Positions 42,218 to 50,384 of a stretch of DNA of 64,000 nt are shown piece by piece. The notes beneath the pieces are model-generated. The model saw only the letters and a list, made by a program, of their open reading frames with translations. It had not been told where the DNA came from and did no database searches. The DNA is from Mogibacterium sp. Lineage in GTDB: Bacteria > Bacillota > Clostridia > Peptostreptococcales > Anaerovoracaceae. The translations under genes and the position numbers were made by a program. Each line of letters starts with the position of its first letter. The first letter of the stretch is position 1. Where the stretch lies: contig JAFQZQ010000024.1 of NCBI GenBank assembly GCA_017405845.1, forward strand, positions 1-64,000, written 5' to 3'.

Positions 42218-44131
42218 ATGGATCGTTTTTTCGGATTTGACCTGGGAGATGCCGAGAGCGCAGTCGCCAGACTTAATAAGGAAGATCAGGTGGTGCCTGA
42301 AATGCTCACTGTTGTAGGTGAGCAGAGTTTTATTACGGCATATGCGCAGCTTTCATCGGGTGACCTCCTCATAGGCGAAAAGGCCTGTTACGCTGACAAT
42401 GTAATAAAGCGCAAGATCCGCTTCAAGAGCAGGTTCCTGACGGACCGCTCGAGCGCAGCAGATGTAAAGAGCTTCGCAGCCGGAGTGCTGGGCGAGCTCT
42501 ACGGCAGCGGCGATCTCATCAAGAACGAGGACTGCTCGTTCTATGTGGGCTGCCCTGCCGGCTGGAACAAAAACACGAGGGAGCACTACCGCGAGATTTT
42601 CGAGAGCGCGGGATATCCTCCTGCAAAGATAATCTCCGAATCGAGAGCGGCGATGGTCAGCGCGTGCCAGTCAAAGCACCTGCAGATTGGCGTCGACATT
42701 CTCTCGAAGCCGGTTCTTGTAGTTGACATCGGCTCATCGACTACTGACTTCGCCTACATCATGGGCGGAAAGGAAGTCGAAATGCAGACTGCCGGCGAGG
42801 TAGTTCTCGGCGGCGGAATCATGGATGAAATCCTTCTTCAGGAGTCCGTCGAAGCATCGGGACTCGCGCGCAAGAGGATCAAATCCGTCCTTGAGGCAAG
42901 CGACGCGTGGAAAAACTACGCTGAATTCGCTGCACGCAGGCTGAAGGAGAAATACTTCTCGGATGAGGACTACTGGACGCACCACGACTGCAAAGAGACT
43001 ATTGTCATGCACTATGACCGTCCGGTCAAGCTGACGCTCAGAATGAACGGCGGCATTGCAAAGCATCTCGTCAACAGGCGGACTCCTACCCTCAACAACC
43101 GTTCGTGGAAAGAAGTCTTCATTGCCTCACTGAAGGATGTAAAAGAAAACATCTCGGGCGCGCAGCCTGAGCTCATATTCCTGACCGGCGGAGTAAGCAA
43201 ACTGGCCGCTATCAGAGACTGGTGCAGTGAAGTCTTCACTGATTCTGTCATCATCTCGGCCACCGACCCTGAATTCTCTGTGGCAAGAGGCCTAGCGTAC
43301 TGCGGGCGCATCGACGAAGACATCAAGGAGTTCCGTGAAGACCTCGACGCCCTCATCAAATCGACCACGATAGAAGACATAGTTGAAAAGCACATTCCGC
43401 TGCTTTACAAGGATGCCGTCGACTGTCTGGTAGACCCTATTATCGAACAGGTAGCGATGCCTATATTCGACAGATGGAGAAACGGCGAGATACAGAAACT
43501 TTCGGATACCGATGAGATACTTCAGGTAGAAGTCGCTGACTTCATAAAGAGAGACGAAACCAGAGAGCTGCTGGCCGGACCTATCACAGCGTGGCTCAAG
43601 CCGGTCATCGAAGAGCTCGAGTCGCATACAGTACCTATCTGCATCAAGCACAGAGTGCCTTACACAGCACTGAGTCTGAGGTCGTACCTCTCAGCATCCG
43701 ACATCGACATCAAGGTAGATGCCAAAAATATCTTCGCCGTAGAGGAGATGACCTTCCTCATCGACTCCATAGTAACGGCTCTGGTCGCGATCCTGATATC
43801 CGCGATCGACCTTATCCCGTTCATGGCGGGTCCAGAGGGCGTGCTCATCGGAGTTATCGCCTCGGCCGTTGTGCTGATTCTCGGCAAGGATAAGATGCAG
43901 GAGAAGCTCCTGACAGCTGACATTCCGAAGGCAATGCGCAGGCTGGTGCCGAAGAACACCTTCAAGATGCGCATGGACAGCATCAGCAGAGACGTAAAGG
44001 AGAACTTCTACGAGAGTCTCGAAAAGGAGAAGAGCGAAGAGATCACAAAGCGCATGGTCGAAGACATCTCAGGCCAGATCGAACACACGCTGGTAAAGAT
44101 GGCAGAGGTAGTCGAGATTCCGCTCGGATAA
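42218..44131 (+). CDS. Hsp70/actin-like ATPase with C-terminal membrane hairpin
   Basis: 637 residues. The first 365 residues form an Hsp70/actin-type nucleotide-binding domain: phosphate-1 FFGFDLGDAES at 4-14, a YVGCPAGWNK segment, phosphate-2 VLVVDIGSSTTDFAYI at 166-181 and the adenosine motif IFLTGGVSK at 320-328. There is no ordinary DnaK substrate domain. Instead a helical region (370-500) leads to two hydrophobic helices at about 512-556 (VTALVAILISAIDLIPFMAG, then GVLIGVIASAVVLILG) and a final charged helical tail. This is not DnaK, HscA or YegD. With the membrane partner encoded upstream it may form a membrane-bound ATPase complex. Start: AAAGG seven bases before the ATG. Confidence 0.82.
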   Translation: MDRFFGFDLGDAESAVARLNKEDQVVPEMLTVVGEQSFITAYAQLSSGDLLIGEKACYADNVIKRKIRFKSRFLTDRSSAADVKSFAAGVLGELYGSGDLIKNEDCSFYVGCPAGWNKNTREHYREIFESAGYPPAKIISESRAAMVSACQSKHLQIGVDILSKPVLVVDIGSSTTDFAYIMGGKEVEMQTAGEVVLGGGIMDEILLQESVEASGLARKRIKSVLEASDAWKNYAEFAARRLKEKYFSDEDYWTHHDCKETIVMHYDRPVKLTLRMNGGIAKHLVNRRTPTLNNRSWKEVFIASLKDVKENISGAQPELIFLTGGVSKLAAIRDWCSEVFTDSVIISATDPEFSVARGLAYCGRIDEDIKEFREDLDALIKSTTIEDIVEKHIPLLYKDAVDCLVDPIIEQVAMPIFDRWRNGEIQKLSDTDEILQVEVADFIKRDETRELLAGPITAWLKPVIEELESHTVPICIKHRVPYTALSLRSYLSASDIDIKVDAKNIFAVEEMTFLIDSIVTALVAILISAIDLIPFMAGPEGVLIGVIASAVVLILGKDKMQEKLLTADIPKAMRRLVPKNTFKMRMDSISRDVKENFYESLEKEKSEEITKRMVEDISGQIEHTLVKMAEVVEIPLG

Positions 44132-44144
44132 AATCACAAGTTAA

Positions 44145-44175
44145 GACCCCGGGTATTCCCGGGGTCATTTTTGTT
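44145..44175 (+). terminator. Terminator of the Hsp70-like operon
   Basis: GACCCCGGG, short loop, CCCGGGGTC, then ATTTTTGTTT. It begins 14 bases after the stop. Confidence 0.9.
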
Positions 44176-44180
44176 TGTTT

Positions 44181-45530
44181 CTATTCCATGTATGTGTTCA
44201 TGTATTTATCCCAGATTTCGTCCGGTACCAGGCGGCCGCCCGTTGCCCAGCATACCTGTGTGGCGTTGGCCAGCTTCTCAGCTGTAAGGCCGTGTTTCTC
44301 GAGGTATGCCTTACCCTGTTCGTATTTGTTGATCGTGAGCGGGCCGATGAACGCGGCGCAGCTCGATGGTTCAATGAAGATGTCTTCTGTGCTCTTCAGC
44401 ATCCTCATATAGTCGAATAGCACTGCATCGCGTACGGTGAAATCTCCCGAAAGCAGGTTGCGGCATATCCTTGTGACCAGTCCGGACGGGCTGGCGCATG
44501 CAAGTCCGTCTGCGGCTGACATTCCGGTAAGGCCGAAATCGCTCACGTTTACTTCGTTGAATCTGTCCGAAGCCATTCCGAGCAGCACCGACGGGAACAG
44601 CGTTGGCTCGCAGAAGAAGATGTGCACGTCGTCCTTGAAGAGGCGCTTGAATCCGTAGCAGACTCCGCCCGGAGCTCCGCCTACCCCGCATGGCACGTAG
44701 ATTATCATCGGATGGTTGGCATCTACAGTGACACCCTTTTCCTCGAGCTGCTTCTTCATTCTGCCTGCGGCAACAGCGTAGCCGAGGAAGAGCGGCAGCG
44801 AGTACTCGTCATCCACGAAGTAACTGGTCGGATCGAGATCGGAGAGTCTGCGGCCTTCACTGACTGCCTTTGAGTAGTCCTCTTCATACTCGATGACTTC
44901 AACGCCCTTGCTGCGGAGCATGTCCTTCTTCCACTGTCTGGCGTCAGCCGACATGTGCACCTTAACCTTGAAGCCGAGGAATGCGCTCATGATTCCTATC
45001 GAGAGTCCCAGATTTCCCGTGGATCCGACCTGCACGGTATGCTTGCCGAAGAACTCCTTCATATCGTCATCGGCGAAACGCTCATAATTGTCATCTTCTG
45101 TGATGAGCCCTGCCTCAAGCGCGAGATCTTCGGCGTGCTTCAGCACCTCATAGATTCCGCCCCTGGCCTTGACTGAGCCTGCGATCGGAAGGTGGCTGTC
45201 CATCTTGAGCATGAACCTGCCCGGGATCTCTGCGCCGTAGGTCTCCTCGAGAGCCTTCTTCATATTCGGGATGTCTGCAAGCGGCGACTCGATCAGTCCG
45301 TTATCCTCTGCAGTCTCAGGGAAGCACTTCTTAATGTATGGAGCGAATTTACGGAGTCTTCTCTCCGTGTCCTCGATATCTGCATCGGTGACCACCAGCT
45401 GACAAAGCGCGTCCGTCATCTTGAACGGAAGCAGCTTATCGTTGATCCACAGAGTCTCGGTCTGTTCAGCGATGTCTCTGAAGACCTGATCTCTTTCGAT
45501 CATTTCCTTTGCGTATTCCTTGATGCTCAT
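44181..45530 (-). CDS. dsdA: D-serine ammonia-lyase
   Basis: PLP fold type II enzyme that deaminates D-serine to pyruvate and ammonia. The 449-residue protein has the N-terminal KDQ-type extension of DsdA, the PLP lysine in DSHLPIAGSVKARGGIYEV near residue 118, GSTGNLGLSIG and VPCGVGGAPGGVCYG (phosphate loop). It could detoxify D-serine or use it as a carbon source. The start follows AAAGGAGG. No dsdC or dsdX neighbour is seen. Its upstream side carries a terminator hairpin. Confidence 0.93.
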   Translation of the reverse strand: MSIKEYAKEMIERDQVFRDIAEQTETLWINDKLLPFKMTDALCQLVVTDADIEDTERRLRKFAPYIKKCFPETAEDNGLIESPLADIPNMKKALEETYGAEIPGRFMLKMDSHLPIAGSVKARGGIYEVLKHAEDLALEAGLITEDDNYERFADDDMKEFFGKHTVQVGSTGNLGLSIGIMSAFLGFKVKVHMSADARQWKKDMLRSKGVEVIEYEEDYSKAVSEGRRLSDLDPTSYFVDDEYSLPLFLGYAVAAGRMKKQLEEKGVTVDANHPMIIYVPCGVGGAPGGVCYGFKRLFKDDVHIFFCEPTLFPSVLLGMASDRFNEVNVSDFGLTGMSAADGLACASPSGLVTRICRNLLSGDFTVRDAVLFDYMRMLKSTEDIFIEPSSCAAFIGPLTINKYEQGKAYLEKHGLTAEKLANATQVCWATGGRLVPDEIWDKYMNTYME

Positions 45531-45556
45531 GGTGCATCCTCCTTTATTTGAAGCAA

Positions 45557-45606
45557 ATAAAAAAGCATATTGAACTGCTTACATTTTATCAGCAGTCCAG
45601 TATGCT
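45557..45606 (-). terminator. Terminator directly upstream of dsdA
   Basis: Minus-strand arms 45592-45606 and 45564-45578 pair at 13 of 15 positions and are followed by a run of six T. It ends 26 bases before the dsdA start, so it either ends the short transcript holding the 29-codon ORF or attenuates dsdA. Confidence 0.72.
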
Positions 45607-45678
45607 GTCTATCAGTTCGACGAGGAAGCAAAGCAAAAGTACGATGAGGGCCGTTAAGAACTGAAGGTCCCGCAGCAT
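45589..45678 (-). CDS. Possible 29-residue hydrophobic peptide
   Basis: ATG at 45676-45678, stop at 45589. The peptide has a short polar start (MLRDLQF), a hydrophobic core (LTALIVLLLCFLVELI) and ends DSILDC. The size and composition resemble type I toxins such as TxpA/BsrG-like holins. It sits between two minus-strand terminators, so it has its own short transcript space. Against it: no Shine-Dalgarno site and no clear promoter. The opposite strand also has open codons here. Confidence 0.3.
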   Translation of the reverse strand: MLRDLQFLTALIVLLLCFLVELIDSILDC

Positions 45679-45684
45679 TCTTAC

Positions 45685-45714
45685 TAAAAAAGCCCTGAGA
45701 CTTTCATCTCAGAG
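45685..45714 (-). terminator. Terminator of the carboxylesterase operon
   Basis: Minus strand GCTCTGAGA, six-base loop, TCTCAGGGC, then TTTTTT, about 20 bases past the stop. Confidence 0.85.
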
Positions 45715-45733
45715 CTTTGTAATCCAGCGGTTT

Positions 45734-47065
45734 TTACATCGGGCCTTTATCCCTCGCGAATGTATGATCCATCTTTTTGCGGATATTGATCGGCGAGATG
45801 TGGTGCGCCTTTTCTTCGCCGAAGTGTCTGAACGATCTGTGCCTGCGGCTCACAGGTGGCCAGTATGGCAGTCCGCCTCCGTTAGGGTTCCCGAACCGCA
45901 CAAAGTTTGCGACGTAGTGCACCATCTGGTCTTTCAGTTCATAGTCGAATCTTTCGAACGGGCGCCAGCACTTATCCATATTGCCGAACATGTACCAAAG
46001 ATCCGATCCATGGAAAGCCTTGAAACTATTACCCGGCAGCTTCCTGTCAAACAGGTATCCGTATACCGGCGCGCTTCCGTGCCTTACCTTCTTCATAGCC
46101 CAGCCGATAGCCATGTCGTAAATTATGTACGGCATGAAATCCTGCGAGGTCACTCCTATCATCATAGGCACGTCCAGATAGTCCCTTTTGCGGATCACCT
46201 TCTGTGGCAGCTCCGGGATGATCTTTCCGTCGATCGACGGCTGCACAGCCTGGAAGCTCCAGTTCTCCCTGGACTCCTCATACCATGCATGCCAGATCTC
46301 CTTAGCCGGAAGCTTCCTGAACGCCTCTGTCGTCTCCACTCCCGCGCGCCTGCGCACGCCTTCCCAGAACGGCAGCGACTGCTTTTTAGTCCACGGCTTT
46401 GTCAGTATCGGCACCGCTCCTGCACCCGACATAAGTATCGCGCCCTTCACGATACCCTTGAGGGTCTGCGAATACATCAGGTTCATTATGGACATGGCTC
46501 CCGCGGACTGCCCCATGATGGTTATACGCTCAGGATCCCCGCCGAAATCGGCGATATGTTCATATATCCAATTGAGCCCGAACACCATGTCGTGCAGGCC
46601 GAAGTTGTTGCCTCCGTAAAGCGAGAATACGTTAAGGCGGTAGCCAAGCGATACAAACACTATATCGTGCTTCGCGTATTCGGTGCATGTGCCGTACGGA
46701 AGCTCTCCGATAGTGCCGGTTTCGAAACCTCCGCCGTGGATGAACACCAGGACAGGCTGTTTCTCTGCCTTCTCACCGGCGATTATGTTCATCGTCATAG
46801 GCGATTCAGCAAACTTAAACTCCTGATCGCTGCGGAATTCCTTATGATAAAACGCATCCGGCCCGGTCGACTCGTCCCTGTAAGTGAGATACTGGTAGCA
46901 GTCGGTCTCTGTCTTAGTCGCGTCAAACACGTCCCACTTCGGATATGGCTTTGGCATTTCGAAACGTTCAGTTACTGCATACGGGATACCCCGGTACATG
47001 CAGACCCCCCTACTGACCGTTCCTATTACTCTCCCAAGACCCGTCTGGATCTCTATTGTGTTCAT
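45734..47065 (-). CDS. Type B carboxylesterase
   Basis: 443-residue alpha/beta hydrolase of the carboxylesterase/cholinesterase family. The N-terminus has RVIGTVSRGVCMYRGIPYAV. The oxyanion loop is VFIHGGGFETG and the nucleophile elbow is IMGQSAGAMS near residue 193. The distal catalytic region includes FHGSDLWYMFGN, where the histidine lies. No signal peptide, so it is cytoplasmic. It follows the small aconitase X subunit by eight bases and probably hydrolyses an ester or amide made or imported by this operon. It is the last gene before a terminator. Confidence 0.88.
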   Translation of the reverse strand: MNTIEIQTGLGRVIGTVSRGVCMYRGIPYAVTERFEMPKPYPKWDVFDATKTETDCYQYLTYRDESTGPDAFYHKEFRSDQEFKFAESPMTMNIIAGEKAEKQPVLVFIHGGGFETGTIGELPYGTCTEYAKHDIVFVSLGYRLNVFSLYGGNNFGLHDMVFGLNWIYEHIADFGGDPERITIMGQSAGAMSIMNLMYSQTLKGIVKGAILMSGAGAVPILTKPWTKKQSLPFWEGVRRRAGVETTEAFRKLPAKEIWHAWYEESRENWSFQAVQPSIDGKIIPELPQKVIRKRDYLDVPMMIGVTSQDFMPYIIYDMAIGWAMKKVRHGSAPVYGYLFDRKLPGNSFKAFHGSDLWYMFGNMDKCWRPFERFDYELKDQMVHYVANFVRFGNPNGGGLPYWPPVSRRHRSFRHFGEEKAHHISPINIRKKMDHTFARDKGPM

Positions 47066-47073
47066 TGTTCAGT

Positions 47074-47532
47074 TTAAAATGGATCGCTTACTAATACCTT
47101 TCCGTCTTCCTGGATGATGATGTTCATGCCGTCCTTGACGTATTCGAGGAACTCATCGCCCAGTGAATCAACTACCGGCATCTTTGCCTCAGGAGCATCG
47201 AGCCATACATCTGCCAGAACAGCGCCGGCAGCTGCCAGCGAATCGATAGGGTTCGAGAACAGCATTGCGGCAGGCTGGCGTCCCATGGAGCATGCGCAGT
47301 ACAGAACGAGTCCGCCCGTCGTGGAGCCTATGGTCTGAGGCAGGCAGAGCGCCTTGCCGGCCATCTGCTTTCCGTAAAGATCCGGATTGTTCTGGTCACC
47401 GCACGTTGCCTTTTTATCGCCAAACTGCAGTGCCTTCTGGAAGGAAGCGAGCGTGTTGAGTCCGCCATGTGATACCAGCGCTTCCGCGGAAACTCTTCCC
47501 GGAGCGACTACACGTCCCTGAAATGATCTCAT
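47074..47532 (-). CDS. Aconitase X small (swivel) subunit, DUF126
   Basis: 152-residue DUF126 protein, the swivelling domain of AcnX, encoded apart from the large subunit as in type II AcnX. Visible features are GLNTLASFQKALQFGDKKAT and the serine-containing LPQTIGSTTGGLVLYC motif of the substrate/cluster pocket, then PIDSLAAAGAVLADVWLDAP. AcnX enzymes dehydrate cis-3-hydroxy-L-proline in bacteria or mevalonate 5-phosphate in archaea. It lies two bases behind the large subunit. Confidence 0.88.
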   Translation of the reverse strand: MRSFQGRVVAPGRVSAEALVSHGGLNTLASFQKALQFGDKKATCGDQNNPDLYGKQMAGKALCLPQTIGSTTGGLVLYCACSMGRQPAAMLFSNPIDSLAAAGAVLADVWLDAPEAKMPVVDSLGDEFLEYVKDGMNIIIQEDGKVLVSDPF

Positions 47533-47534
47533 GA

Positions 47535-48839
47535 CTATTTGCCTCCTTTCCTGTTCCTGGTGATCTGCTCCGCGATCTCATCGTCTGTGTAGAAGCGTGC
47601 CGATGTGTATGTTCTGAGCTTGTTGCTTGAGGTGATCACAGGCATCTTCTCACTGAGAGGATTGTTCATGTACATGAGCGGGCAGATATATGAAGTGATG
47701 ACTCCGGTCGCCTTAAGTCTCTCGGCATACGGCGTCTTTGCGAATGCTTCAAGCACGTCAGGAGCTGCAGTGAAGACCGTCGGTACCGAGACCTTGGAAG
47801 CGCCGCTCTTGGCAAGTCCGGCCTCCACCTTTTCGGTCCAGTCCTTGAGCTGCTGCAGGCTCATGTGCGGGCAGCCCATGAAGCAGAGCTTTGGCTCAGC
47901 ATCCTTGTTTTTCCATATTACAGGATATTCGCGGTATACCCTCTCAAGCTCAGCATCGTCTACTACATAGACCTTTGCATCCTTCTTAATGAGGTCCTCG
48001 CCGTATTTGACCGCTTCAGGAGTCAGCTTGTCGATGTGGTAGAGTCCCACAGCTCCGTTCGAAGCAGTAGCAGCACCGAAGTCCTTGAGGTATGTACAGG
48101 CCTCATCATCGAGATCCGTGCCGAGCCACTTGTCGAGACCCTTTACATAAGGAACATCTTCCATTACCTTCATGCCTATGGCCGATCCGAGAAGCTGTGC
48201 CTCAGGCTTCTTTGTCGTCTTTACCTCGATTATCCAGTCCGCCTTGCGGCCTTCGTCATTCAGGAGACCGAACTTCGGAACATATCCGATCACCGATCCC
48301 ATGAGGTCGATAATACCGGAGTTTCGGTTGCATCTTGCACCGAGCACCGAGTTAGCGTATACAACAGCCGACGATTCCGACCAGCTGAGCACCTCGCCGA
48401 AGCCCGGCTTATTGCCCACTTCGTCCATGTAGCAGGTGCATGTGAAAGCGTTATCCGAGAGCAGACCGAGGTCGGCAAGCTGCTTCTCGTAGTCCTTCTG
48501 CCTGCTGTACATGAACATCTTGAAAACTACGTCCTGTGCAAAGTTGCTCGGCACGTTTTTGTCGAGCGGCTTAGGGTCTACGGTGAACTTCTGTCCTGAC
48601 GGAGCTCCCGCCTCGAGCAGCTTGTCCATGAGCTCATAGACAGGTCCGAGGGCCTTGAGTCCAAACGATGTGACCAGATGATTGTACTTGCTGCTGATAG
48701 GCACCATCTCGGTCGCGCCGAAAAGCTCGCCGTATCTGACAAGCGACTCCATCACCTTGGCCAGAGTCTCTCCCTTTGAGCCATCGAGTATAGCTCTCTG
48801 CTCATCGGTAAGTTTTACCTTATATTCCAATATCCCCAT
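47535..48839 (-). CDS. Aconitase X large (catalytic) subunit, DUF521
   Basis: 434-residue DUF521 protein that binds an iron-sulfur cluster. Cysteines for the cluster are in GARCNRNSGII, FMGCPHMSL and YICPLMYMNN. The N-terminus KLTDEQRAILDGSKGETLAK is typical of the family. Bacterial AcnX proteins I know of are cis-3-hydroxy-L-proline dehydratases, but this anaerobic branch could act elsewhere. It is followed by the DUF126 subunit and the carboxylesterase in one unit; upstream come C69 dipeptidase, MFS and YdcF genes on the same strand, with a 71-base gap before it. Confidence 0.9.
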   Translation of the reverse strand: MGILEYKVKLTDEQRAILDGSKGETLAKVMESLVRYGELFGATEMVPISSKYNHLVTSFGLKALGPVYELMDKLLEAGAPSGQKFTVDPKPLDKNVPSNFAQDVVFKMFMYSRQKDYEKQLADLGLLSDNAFTCTCYMDEVGNKPGFGEVLSWSESSAVVYANSVLGARCNRNSGIIDLMGSVIGYVPKFGLLNDEGRKADWIIEVKTTKKPEAQLLGSAIGMKVMEDVPYVKGLDKWLGTDLDDEACTYLKDFGAATASNGAVGLYHIDKLTPEAVKYGEDLIKKDAKVYVVDDAELERVYREYPVIWKNKDAEPKLCFMGCPHMSLQQLKDWTEKVEAGLAKSGASKVSVPTVFTAAPDVLEAFAKTPYAERLKATGVITSYICPLMYMNNPLSEKMPVITSSNKLRTYTSARFYTDDEIAEQITRNRKGGK

Positions 48840-48910
48840 CTCCTTTCCGTAAGTTTTTGTTTATAAGCTTCTTCAAATGTTATTTTATCACATCAAAGCG
48901 TTGTTAACCT

Positions 48911-50371
48911 TTAATTATCCGAAAGCTTGGAGTTGTTCTTCATGCGCACGCTCGAGGTCTGAAGTATGCGGCCGAGAGCCTTGGTTGTCTCCTCCTTTGC
49001 CATCTCACAAATCCTCTTGTTGGCCTCCTCCGCAAGCGAGTAATCGCCGGTCTCGATCATCTTTTTATCGTATTCGATGATGATCTGGCGCGCGCGGATG
49101 TTAACGGCATCCTGATATCTCTCTATATCCTGTATGCAGTGATCGTAGTCCTTGTCTGCCATCGCGCCAATCAGCCTCGATGCCCAGAACAGATTATCCG
49201 TGGATACATCGAGAGTCACCTTGCTGATGTAATCCGGCATCGACGCTACGTTCGTATATACAGGAACCCAGCACGAGAACGTGGTGCAGCCGTAGCATAT
49301 CCACTCGACCCCTTTTATCTCGTCAGGTACGTTGCTCCTGATCTGATTGATGTGTGTTACGCCGGTGCGGTTGATACCGATGGAGCGGTACTTGCCGCTC
49401 AGGCCTAACTCGCGTCTTCCGTACGGATCCCAAGGTGTTCCCTGGAAATGAGCTGACAGCAGATACTGTACGTCTTCGATGGTGACTTTTCTGTCAGGCA
49501 CCAGCGACCACGGAAGATCGTCGCTTTCAGGGTGGAACTCAGCGTCAGGGCCGTCCCAGCTGTGCGACACAGGAGCGAGATAGCGTCCAATGAACCACGC
49601 TCTCGGTGTGTTGTAAACGTGATCCATATCGCGGCGCGATCCGAAGATCTTTCTCGGATCAAACTCCCCGTTCCGGCCGCAGTCAAGGTTATAATCCCTG
49701 ATGAATTCCCTGAGATCAGCCGAGCACATGTGTGACTCCTGCTTTCCGAACGCGTCATCGAGGTCGAAGCTGTCGGTACCGAACTGATTCGGATTGATCA
49801 CCACTCTGTCATCAGGTACTTTGGTTGCGATCCAGTGATGGCCGCCAATAGTGTCGAGCCACCATATCTCATTCTCATCGTTGAACGCGATGCCGTTGAT
49901 CTCATAAGTGCCATACTTCTCGAGAAGCGAGCCGAGGCGGACGACGCCTTCTCTGGCGCTGTGAATGTAAGGAAGCACAACCACGACGAAGTCTTCTTCT
50001 CCAAGACCTCCCGGTACCGCTTTCTGCCTGCCCTTCGCAGGTTTGTATTCTACAAGCGGATCGGCCGACAGCACCCTTGGATTCGAAGTGAGCGTTTCGG
50101 TTGCCGACATTCCCACTCCTGCCTCGTTGATACCTGTTGTTGCCCAGACGCCGTTTTTATTGTCTACGCTAGGGCAGCCCGTGTATCTCATCGGATCATC
50201 AGGGAGCTCGATTTCAAGATGCGCGATTTTGCTCTTATATTTACGCGGCTGCTTTTCCGGCTCAACGACTATCGTCTTCTTTACATCGAAATGACCGTCG
50301 TCGGTCCTCGAAATCATGGTTGTGTTGTCATTACTAGCCCTCTTCCCTACAAGCACAGTTGTGCACGACAT
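48911..50371 (-). CDS. C69-family dipeptidase
   Basis: Ntn-hydrolase dipeptidase of 486 residues. The mature enzyme uses Cys3 in MSCTTVLVGKRASNDNTT as nucleophile after removal of the leader; the following MISRTDDGHF and GINEAGVGMSATET segments are family hallmarks. I place the start at the ATG 50369-50371 because AGGAGG lies nine bases upstream and the catalytic Cys is then next to the start. The open frame runs 20 codons further without homology. C69 enzymes cut dipeptides, often with a broad or proline-poor preference. The MFS gene lies 13 bases upstream. Confidence 0.92.
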   Translation of the reverse strand: MSCTTVLVGKRASNDNTTMISRTDDGHFDVKKTIVVEPEKQPRKYKSKIAHLEIELPDDPMRYTGCPSVDNKNGVWATTGINEAGVGMSATETLTSNPRVLSADPLVEYKPAKGRQKAVPGGLGEEDFVVVVLPYIHSAREGVVRLGSLLEKYGTYEINGIAFNDENEIWWLDTIGGHHWIATKVPDDRVVINPNQFGTDSFDLDDAFGKQESHMCSADLREFIRDYNLDCGRNGEFDPRKIFGSRRDMDHVYNTPRAWFIGRYLAPVSHSWDGPDAEFHPESDDLPWSLVPDRKVTIEDVQYLLSAHFQGTPWDPYGRRELGLSGKYRSIGINRTGVTHINQIRSNVPDEIKGVEWICYGCTTFSCWVPVYTNVASMPDYISKVTLDVSTDNLFWASRLIGAMADKDYDHCIQDIERYQDAVNIRARQIIIEYDKKMIETGDYSLAEEANKRICEMAKEETTKALGRILQTSSVRMKNNSKLSDN

Positions 50372-50384
50372 TAGTTCATCCCTC

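Noticed and set aside
41317..44131. A standard DnaK-GrpE pair.
   Set aside because: The ATPase lacks the substrate-binding domain and has membrane helices; the partner has two membrane helices and no GrpE features.
45571..45645. A plus-strand peptide-like stretch (YAVYQFDEEAKQKYDEGR) upstream of dsdA, possibly a gene remnant.
   Set aside because: It has no start codon or ribosome site and is only about 20 codons between stops. The terminator stems on the other strand explain the conserved look.
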